Assembly: GCA_964016985.1 (NCBI GenBank)
Contig: OZ024830.1
Coordinates: forward strand, 61,024,550 to 61,088,549
Direction: 5' to 3'
DNA length: 64,000 nucleotides
Origin: Anodontia alba
Lineage: Eukaryota > Mollusca > Bivalvia > Lucinida > Lucinidae
Shown here: in pieces, positions 61,901 to 64,000 of the stretch
How the letters are laid out: the number at the start of each line of letters is the position of its first letter
How positions within the stretch are numbered: the first letter of the stretch is position 1
Made by a program: the position numbers and the translations under genes
Notes under the pieces: model-generated
What the model saw: only the letters and a program-made list of their open reading frames with translations
The model's database searches: none
Told to the model about the DNA's origin: nothing

Positions 61901-64000
61901 GCCGACCTCGGCGGGGGTTGAACCCGCGACCTCCTGGTCTCCAGTCGGACGGCGCATCCAACTGAGCCACCGAGGCCGGCTCCAAATGTGAATGCTTTTT
62001 TGACAAGTGACTGCTGAGATATAAGCATTTAAAAAAATGCATATAAACTTTAAACATGGTGTGGCATAAACAGGAACAGGAATATGGATAAACAGGGTAC
62101 TACAACAGCTTACATCCCTTTCAACACTATTAAGTCTCTTTGGGAGCAAATTCTTTTCGTCCTTTTAGAGTAGACTCCTTGTAGAAGGGACTTAGTGTGC
62201 AGGAGAGTAAACAGGAAGTCACCAAAGTGTCACCCTTGTAAAGCGAATTACAGAAAATCTAACAAGTGTGTCCAATTCCCTTAAATAAGCATTAAAAATG
62301 TACATGTTTAAAGTCTAAATTAATGTTGTCCATGCAAACTTTGCAAGGCATGGGCTGGCTGAGAAGTCTGGGTATGCGTGACTTGCATGTATGTTAACCC
62401 TTAAAGGACTAATCATAACTACAGCAGATGCCTTTTTTATTTATTTTTTTTTTTTTAAATACTTTTCAGAGAAAATAAGGTTTGACATTTCAAGTGAATC
62501 ATCTGCATGAAATGCCAAGTCTTATTTTCTCTGAAATATAATGAAATGAAATGAGTGTCAACCATGTTAAGTCTCACTATTTTTTGGTGAGACTCACTAA
62601 TTTTTAGTTTTATGCACTGTCTAACTTTTTTTTTTCCGAAATTTCCCTTTATGTTTAATGTAAAAATAGAGATCTCACTAATTTTTATCGAGAATCTCAC
62701 TAATTTTTATTTTCAAAACTTAGCATGTCTGGAATGATGTCTGCTACAATTTTGAATAGCGCTTTAAGGGTTAACTATTTTAACCCTTAAAGCGCAATCA
62801 CAACAATTGTCGTCTGCTTTGTCATCTGCTTGTGAATTTAAAAGTCATTTTTGCAAACAGTGTGGACCCAGATCAGACTGCTCGTTTCTGATCTGGGTCC
62901 ACACTGTTTGCCTGTATGCATAAAATAGGTTTGAAAAGTTTGCAAGAATATTCAGCAGACGACATAAACAGGCGACATTTTTTGATGCAGGTTTTCTTGG
63001 CGTTTTAAGGGTTAAAAGCAATTCCTAAGCACACAGTGAAGATCCTGATAAAACATTTCCTAAAGGAACAGTTTAACCTGAGTTTATATATGGTTTATCA
63101 TTCAGCGAGCATGAATTTGGATTAACCCTTAAAGCGCCAAGAAAAACTGCATCTGAAAATGTTGTCTGTTTATGTCGTCTGCTGAATATTCTTGCAAACT
63201 TTTTTAACCTATTTTTGCATACAGGCAAACAGTGTGGACCCAGATCAGACTGCTCCTAAAGGAGCAGTCTGATCTGGGTCCACAATGTTGCAGAAATGAC
63301 TTATAAAATCACAAGCAGTTGACAAAGCAGACGACAATTGTTGTGATTGGCGCTTTAAATTACATGTATCCACTTACATCCTCCCAGTAGTACTTGTTTG
63401 CTTCATCTAGCTGTGGCTCATAGATGTGATACCCTCTGTCACTCTCACCATCCTCGGTAAAAAAGAACTTCTGATCTGTACGATCTATAAACTCTACTTT
63501 TCTTACTCTCTCAATAATCTCTTCATGGCGCTCACCAAAATTCCTTAAAATGGGGCAGACACCATAAAACTGGCCACTCTCTTGACACCAATCATACACA
63601 GTCTGATGAATGCCACGAGCTGCCGCAAACACGGCATTTATAACATACAGGGCATATGGATCCTGAAGGTAGTTCTCGGCTCTGGAGTATCCCAACATGA
63701 ATGAAGGGCAAGGCTGCATGTATTTGGGGTTGTTGGATGACATAGAACAGTTGTGAATGTATTCATAGTACTCTCGAAACCAAGGATTACTGGGATAGGT
63801 GTCAGGAGTTTTGTCTTCCAGGTATCTGTCTAGCTCAGGGTAATCAGCAGTTTCAATATCAAGAGTGACAACGTGATGATCAGCAATAAGCCTGTCCAAT
63901 CCCTTTAGGTTTTCATAGCCAGCAATACCATATCCCCATTTATCAGTTCCGATGAATGAGAAACTTCCAGCAATATTGTCAATTTTATTGGCTTCCTTCA
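34841..64000 (-). CDS. Gene 1: class C GPCR with two tandem Venus-flytrap domains (partial, 6 exons)
   Basis: Joined exons on the minus strand: 64000-63378, 54562-53194, 46854-46736, 41564-40726, 36558-36320, 34959-34841 (stop at 34841). Every junction has GT/AG ends, and the phases agree (0,1,0,2,1), so about 1,100 codons read through without a stop. Order of domains: second lobe of ligand-binding domain 1; a short linker with C-x4-C-x-C; a whole second ligand-binding domain; a linker with C-x5-C-x-C; TM1-TM5; TM6-TM7; a cytoplasmic tail of about 60 residues. Family knowledge: class C receptors sit in the plasma membrane, bind amino acids or similar small ligands in one flytrap domain, and signal through G proteins. 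Odd points: there are two flytraps, and the usual nine-cysteine NCD3G domain is reduced to three cysteines. The 5' end (signal peptide and lobe 1) lies beyond base 64000. The ligand is unknown. I am confident of the class and fairly confident of the tandem structure. Confidence 0.85.
34960..36319. other. Gene 1 last intron: family I, E, L and SINE B pieces
   Basis: 35020-35130 family I fragment; 35220-35395 degenerate CCTAAAC/CTAACCCTAA runs; 35690-35800 MITE E; 35815-36080 MITE L (ACAAAAATGTATAGATTATA palindrome); 36105-36255 SINE B (GTGTTGAGGTTTTACGGCCC). Confidence 0.6.
36320..36558 (-). CDS. Gene 1 exon: TM6-TM7 and proximal tail
   Basis: One base completing an Arg codon, 79 codons, then one base. 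Acceptor TTGTTTTCACAG, donor GGAG before GTAACT. TM6 is WILGCVVLTIPGWMVWCLVAGL and TM7 is about RDAAVAIGLLYNATIMLLCG, followed by a basic stretch PLRKLYLLNKYQAR at the membrane face. TM6 lacks the mGluR F-x-x-F-x-x-C-x-W order; its P-x-W-x-x-W and the RDA before TM7 resemble the divergent class C branches rather than mGluRs (my reading, not proven). Joins HWEC-R-WILG upstream and GQGG-V-DYNA downstream in phase. Confidence 0.88.
36559..37974. other. Gene 1 intron, mostly plain AT-rich DNA
   Basis: No gene to about 37440. Then a half copy of family C (GGTAAATGTTCTAAAATTTC at 37446) and a family E copy at 37515-37680. Confidence 0.5.
37975..38533. repeat. Tandem duplication of MITE family F (~295-bp step)
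   Basis: ATCCATAACCACTCACTGAG, TTCATGCAAATTGTCTCCTT and GCTAAGCATTAACAATATAG occur twice with very few differences. Confidence 0.85.
38534..38785. mobile_element. MITE family H (inverted copy)
   Basis: TTAACCCTTGTCCTGCTGAA ... TTCAGCAGGACTAGGGTTAA; a ~50-base inner part (AAATTAAGATGCCATGCCC) is duplicated. Confidence 0.8.
39155..39455. repeat. Two adjacent long hairpins
   Basis: 39165-39260: ACCATGG...GCGCATGTACG...GATAATGCAC and its complement. 39295-39440: GAGGTTTTGGGTATACTGTA...TTTGGTGACCTTTCACTGTC, mirrored around CGAGGCGGAGCCGAG. Arms about 40 and 65 bases. Confidence 0.85.
39900..40375. mobile_element. Two diverged MITE family F copies, one within the other
   Basis: CTTTACCACTCTCTGGATAA at 39908 and AGCCCAGAGAGTG at about 40353 are outer ends. 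CTCTGGACATTTTGAGCAGA at 40110 starts an inner copy. Confidence 0.5.
40726..41564 (-). CDS. Gene 1 exon: linker and TM1-TM5 of the 7TM_3 domain
   Basis: 279 codons plus two bases, from TTTTCTAG to TGCAG before GTAGGC. Residues 1-20 finish flytrap 2. Residues 28-37 hold C-x5-C-x-C, the only cysteines before the membrane domain. Hydrophobic segments: about 88-115 (TM1), 121-145 (TM2), 151-176 (TM3), 195-216 (TM4) and 248-272 (TM5). Family marks: LGYMLSFG in TM2; CALRRFCLGLIYSIVYAALF at the start of TM3, matching the class C C-x-x-R-R-x-x-x-G-L block; and Cys238 in loop 2 (LWPRCTPDD), which should pair with the TM3 cysteine. A long acidic stretch (DEGDFVNPDTGELVTIED) leads into TM1, where other class C receptors have NCD3G. 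The subfamily is unclear: it is not a textbook mGluR, CaSR or GABA-B. Confidence 0.92.
41636..41875. mobile_element. MITE family K', copy 1
   Basis: TTAAACTGCCAGTCACAACA ... TTCTTGGTGCTTTAAGGATT around the shared core (GTGTGGACCCAGATCAGACT, perfect hairpin). Confidence 0.8.
42075..42320. mobile_element. MITE family D, diverged intact copy
   Basis: GGCTCAGTTATTCAAAACCA ... GCTTTGAACAATTGGGCACA; hairpin GTAGCTTTTCCATTTGCAAA. Confidence 0.75.
42325..42765. repeat. MITE family C with core repeated three times
   Basis: AACAGTGTAGACCCTGACAT, AACAGTGTAGACCCTGGTCA and AACCTTGTAGACCCTGATCA follow each other at ~115-125 base steps. Confidence 0.72.
42773..43207. mobile_element. MITE family K with MITE family G inserted (42819-43067)
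   Basis: K ends TTAACCCTTAAAGGGCCAAT / TGCTTGGCACTTTAACCC. G ends TAACCCACTATAGACTG / AGACTACAATGGGTTAA, with the core hairpin inside. Confidence 0.78.
43207..43415. mobile_element. MITE family H, best copy
   Basis: TTAACCCTTCTTCTGCTGAA ... TTCAGCAGGACAAGGGTTAA; perfect core stem AGATCAGTTGGCTTCTGAAG. Confidence 0.82.
43700..43945. mobile_element. MITE family L copy
   Basis: AAGCTCTTTATAAGGCAG ... GAGCTATAAAGAAGTTGTGG with the TTTATGGTCATTTTTTCTAT core. Confidence 0.68.
44202..44612. mobile_element. MITE family G (44202-44415) then family F (44423-44612)
   Basis: G: TTAACCCATTGTATACTGAA ... CCTACTACAATGGGTTAA, core AGACGCTGCATTCTGTGGCG. F: TTTTACCTCTCTCTGGGCTA ... TTTACCCAGCATGCTAAC. Confidence 0.78.
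44690..45515. repeat. ~44-bp minisatellite, about 18 units
   Basis: Unit: ATCTGACTACACATACATAC then ATGTATGTGCAGGATGATCC ATTG, built around the palindrome ACATACATGTATGT. Some units are shortened to the palindrome alone. Confidence 0.92.
45803..46215. mobile_element. MITE family C (inverted) followed by family L
   Basis: C 45803-46005: GGTAAATGTCCTAACATTGC ... TGAAATTTTAGGATATTTAC. L 46010-46212: CACAACCTCTTTGTAACACT ... GTGTTATAAAGAGGTAC. Confidence 0.75.
46325..46515. repeat. Family I repeats
   Basis: GCAAAGATTCAGATCAGCCT and CAAAGACTCTGATCAGACTG hairpin pieces. Related fragments lie at 17570, 18905, 41940 and 44040. Confidence 0.55.
46556..46718. mobile_element. MITE family M next to a gene 1 splice donor
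   Basis: AAGGAGACTGGATATACTCA ... AATCAGTCCAGTTCCCTTGA. Ends about 17 bases from the donor at 46735. Confidence 0.72.
46736..46854 (-). CDS. Gene 1 exon: last strands of ligand-binding domain 2
   Basis: A 119-base exon: 2 bases completing an Asp codon, then 39 codons (DLGEDSFEFRFTAEGYGDIG through EYAK). The acceptor is TTTTTTTTTATAG and the donor is AAAG before GTAACG. In class C receptors this position carries F-x-F-x-x-x-G-D-x-x-x-x-Y-x-I-x-N, and FRFTAEGYGDIGYNILNF fits it. It joins the preceding exon in phase 1 (PDDLGED) and the next exon in phase 0 (EYAK-IGTH). It is the only small internal exon and is bounded by MITEs 16-18 bases away on both sides. Confidence 0.82.
46872..47418. mobile_element. 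Two MITE family K copies (46872-47095; 47195-47418)
   Basis: Both have AACCCTTAAAGTACCAAGC-type or AACTCAAAGTGCAAAGCAA-type left ends and TGTGATTGGYGCTYTA right ends, with long T-runs in the centre. The first begins 16 bases from the acceptor at 46855. Confidence 0.78.
47440..48262. mobile_element. Satellite-bearing element 2 (5' shell and ~150-bp array, 3' end missing)
   Basis: Starts AACAAGAGCTGTCAGAAGAC. Then four or five units with AAATGACAAAGTATGACCTG, GGTCAAACTGAGGAAGGGGT and AGGTGTGGGCCAAATATTAA. It stops where the next element begins. Confidence 0.72.
48262..50552. mobile_element. Satellite-bearing element 3 (complete shell)
   Basis: Starts AACAAGAGGCCCATCGGCCA then AATGCTCACCTGAG. 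Ends with ACGGACGGCGACGGACAATG and the hairpin AGCTCACTTGAGCC / GGCTCAGGTGAGCT. Holds ~180-bp units (AGTCTATGGGAGCTAATGAG, GGTTGGCAGGATTTATGTAG). 48765-48860 is an inserted fold-back with GGGCGACTGGGGCGA / AGTCGCCCTGG. Confidence 0.82.
50553..51835. repeat. More units of the element 3 array, with a polyA SINE
   Basis: The same ~180-bp units (GATTGGCAGGATTTATGTAG, ATTGCTACATACTAA) continue beyond the element 3 end and are interrupted at 50900-51140. Confidence 0.78.
50900..51140 (+). mobile_element. tRNA-headed SINE with poly(A) tail
   Basis: Head CCCATAGCCTAGTGGATAAG (box A) and GTGGTTCGAACC (box B). Then a body with GGTGGTTTTTCTCCGGGTAC and CGGTTTTCGCCCACC, like the conserved central domain of several mollusc SINEs (from memory), and a ~20-base A-tail. 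The host repeat resumes as ATGGTTTCAGAG on both sides, so the array unit itself is the target duplication. Confidence 0.8.
52535..52800 (-). mobile_element. tRNA-headed SINE (same family as 4518-5049)
   Basis: The minus strand has TGGCTCAGTGGTTAGAGC and CCGGGTTCGATTCCCACGAC. Followed by the same TCATCATTTATGATGACGTG tail seen at 4760. Confidence 0.75.
52803..53046. repeat. ~243-base palindrome made of two head-to-head tRNA-SINEs
   Basis: The two ~118-base arms are nearly perfect complements, meeting at GAGTCGACTC (about 52916). Each arm has a tRNA-like head with box A and box B. Confidence 0.88.
53194..54562 (-). CDS. Gene 1 exon: tail of domain 1, Cys linker and ligand-binding domain 2
   Basis: 456 codons plus one base. 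It starts after TTTTCTAG in phase 0 and ends CCAG before GTACAG at 53193. Residues 1-18 (IGHYNDSHYLKMDVRYDP) look like the last strand of a flytrap domain, so this exon cannot be the start of a gene. There is no signal peptide. Residues about 21-35 hold SSCYAESCKC, a three-cysteine linker. From about residue 48 a complete second flytrap begins: NIAFVSSIH, LGGVALDTCSDPSR (mGluR LDTCSRD block), SLSMSATSVELSDK, DYFLRTVPPDN, GWDYVSVVYADNSYG and FIWIGSDTWADND. The positions equivalent to mGluR1 Ser165, Thr188, Asp208, Tyr236 and Asp318 appear to be occupied by like residues. Arg323 is Asn, and no Lys409 equivalent is seen. No intron splits this domain, unlike domain 1. Confidence 0.88.
55153..56411 (-). 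pseudogene. DIRS tyrosine recombinase, broken but catalytic residues legible
   Basis: N-terminal part STQKVYDAKWIIYTR-stop-CHRRKVNP (TGA at 56157 where Trp is expected), then IADFLIYLFSEK, AIKGYRSMIS. A frameshift at about 55960 leads to SLTPKWDLSWVLVCLQKAPY and LKTAFLLALAIAKRCSEIHA (first catalytic Arg). After TAG at 55459 the frame runs KAHEVRALSFSWA (His-x-x-Arg) and STFAKFYLRDMSQQ (Tyr), to TAA at 55153. So the R-H-R-Y set of tyrosine recombinases can be placed, but the ORF is interrupted three times. Known role: integrates the circular cDNA of the element. Confidence 0.85.
56350..56665. repeat. ~94-bp triplication at the RNase H / recombinase junction
   Basis: GTAGATATAGCACTTCTGAG and AGGTGCTATAAGAACTATTC occur three times at steps of about 94 and 95 bases. 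Confidence 0.85.
56560..58345 (-). pseudogene. DIRS reverse transcriptase and RNase H, broken
   Basis: The RT frame reads PVGGRLAHFVEQ-stop-EELTDNKWVL (TGA at 58262, usually Trp there), RNRFKIPF-stop-SVPPLSVV (TAG at 58196), then open: FYSRLFLVPKKNRKLRPVID, VVSIDLTDAYLHV (first Asp), AFPFGISLSPWIF, LFPYLDNWLI. The last is the YxDD box with its second Asp changed to Asn. A frameshift at about 57480 leads to RNase H: IFLYTDASHYSWGAHLE, NMLEIMAI, ISTNNTTVVSYINKQEG (DIRS copies normally have DN, here NN), HIPGKFNVSADRLSR. A further shift at about 56765 precedes CPFLDNQAFMIDAFSMNW. Confidence 0.88.
58252..60501 (-). pseudogene. DIRS gag-like ORF, broken
   Basis: Starts MSLMTIHRSDCGHIKLYLDN; a CxxC-rich zinc-finger-like head follows (CINCSHCSRESTCSPCSSW). 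A basic Ser/Arg/Lys stretch near 59500-59630 (RSKKRRRQR, KRSKHSHRKRRRR) and the gag-like core (PLSGIEQLMELQTTPLLILP, CGRDWVCLQS) come next, then a Gln-rich tail. Damage: frames are lost across the ACCGGT repeat; TGA at 59633-59635 (probably from CGA, Arg); a frameshift at about 58830, where SSAAYL meets QALSRLLEAVATS. It should package the element RNA; this copy cannot. Confidence 0.75.
59868..60142. repeat. ACCGGT-rich degenerate minisatellite inside DIRS gag
   Basis: Dozens of TGACCGGTGGCC-type blocks, each with the palindrome ACCGGT. GC-rich against AT-rich surroundings. Confidence 0.85.
61085..61364 (+). mobile_element. SINE-like family A copy
   Basis: TTATTGTGTTGGGGTTTAAC ... CTCACCCAACCACCCC, full length. 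Confidence 0.8.
61430..61515. mobile_element. MITE family E fragment
   Basis: ACATATGTTGTGGGACATTA then AGAAGCACCTCATCAAGGTG hairpin. Confidence 0.6.
61550..61985 (-). mobile_element. SINE B, tRNA-headed (inner repeat doubled)
   Basis: The minus strand starts at about 61980 with GGTGGCTCAGTTGGATGCGC (box A) and CGCGGGTTCAACCCCCGC (box B); it ends in GACCCCATTGGGTTGACTGG / GGCCGTAAAACCTCAACACA. The GTGTTGAGGTTTTAC end is present twice (61554, 61681). The body matches 36105-36255. Confidence 0.78.
62110..62285. mobile_element. MITE family M copy
   Basis: CTTTGGGAGCAAATTCTTTT ... GTGTGTCCAATTCCCTTAAA with the AAACAGGAAGTCACCAAAGT block. Confidence 0.6.
62394..62774. mobile_element. MITE family K with internal insert
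   Basis: TTAACCCTTAAAGGACTAAT ... AGCGCTTTAAGGGTTAA. Repeated CTCACTAATTTTTA motifs at 62570-62705 look like a separate small insert. Confidence 0.7.
62780..63014. mobile_element. MITE family K', copy 2
   Basis: TTAACCCTTAAAGCGCAATC ... CTTGGCGTTTTAAGGGTTAA; core hairpin slightly shortened. Confidence 0.82.
63123..63359. mobile_element. MITE family K', copy 3, inverted, beside a splice donor
   Basis: TTAACCCTTAAAGCGCCAAG ... GTGATTGGCGCTTTAA. Ends about 18 bases from the donor of the LBD1 exon. Confidence 0.84.
63378..64000 (-). CDS. Gene 1 exon: C-terminal half of ligand-binding domain 1
   Basis: This exon is open at the right edge of the window and reads about 207 codons to a splice donor (GAT then GTAAGT at 63377). 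Visible class C features are SFIGTDKWGYG, which aligns with the mGluR GSDGWADR strand; NPWFREYYEYIHNC, the family's NPWF-E-F/Y block; and a C-terminal FFFTEDGESDRGYHIYE, comparable to the mGluR F-x-x-x-G-D-x-x-x-x-Y-x-I strand. The Asp matching rat mGluR1 Asp318 is kept (GTD). The block that carries Lys409 in mGluR1 reads VCPILRNFGE here, with no lysine, so plain glutamate is doubtful as the ligand. The exon ends in phase 0 at YYWED. A MITE terminus lies about 18 bases past the donor. Confidence 0.85.

Overview
The window looks like animal, most likely bivalve mollusc, nuclear DNA. It is AT-rich, its introns are long (1.4 to 8.8 kb), and it is packed with nested inverted-repeat MITEs, tRNA-headed SINEs, satellite-bearing elements, mariner and LINE fragments and a DIRS retrotransposon. 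The taxon is inferred from the style of the repeats and from the receptor family; no marker gene proves it.

Host genes. Only one host gene family is visible, all on the minus strand: class C (metabotropic-glutamate-like) G-protein-coupled receptors in a head-to-tail pair. Gene 1 enters from beyond base 64000 and ends at 34841. I reconstruct six exons: 64000-63378, 54562-53194, 46854-46736, 41564-40726, 36558-36320 and 34959-34841. All five introns have GT/AG ends and compatible phases (0, 1, 0, 2, 1). The predicted protein has the second half of one Venus-flytrap ligand-binding domain, then a complete second Venus-flytrap domain, then seven transmembrane helices and a short tail. Two extracellular clamshells in series is not the usual class C layout, and the usual nine-cysteine domain is missing. 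Gene 2 starts at 8355 with a signal peptide and half a Venus-flytrap domain (exon 8355-7505) and runs off the left edge.

Layout. Bases 1-7500 are gene 2's first coding intron, filled with repeats. This part holds a 1.76 kb terminal-inverted-repeat element inserted in a ~180-bp satellite. 8356-34840 is the upstream and intergenic part: MITEs, LINE fragments, two mariner copies, a ~1.1 kb GATATC-rich palindrome array and a 2.9 kb element with a ~170-bp tandem array. 34841-64000 is gene 1. Its introns hold MITEs, a 44-bp minisatellite, two or three more satellite-bearing elements, a 243-bp perfect-type palindrome made of a tRNA-SINE, and a 6.2 kb broken DIRS-type tyrosine-recombinase retrotransposon at 54645-60867.

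Main points. (1) The double Venus-flytrap receptor is the best candidate for something undescribed. (2) Mobile-element ends lie within about 14-20 bases of several of its splice sites, and one 119-base exon is hemmed in on both sides. (3) At least five MITE families with different termini carry the same central hairpin. (4) Two or more elements share one terminal shell but carry unrelated tandem arrays. Family letters A-N used below are my own labels.
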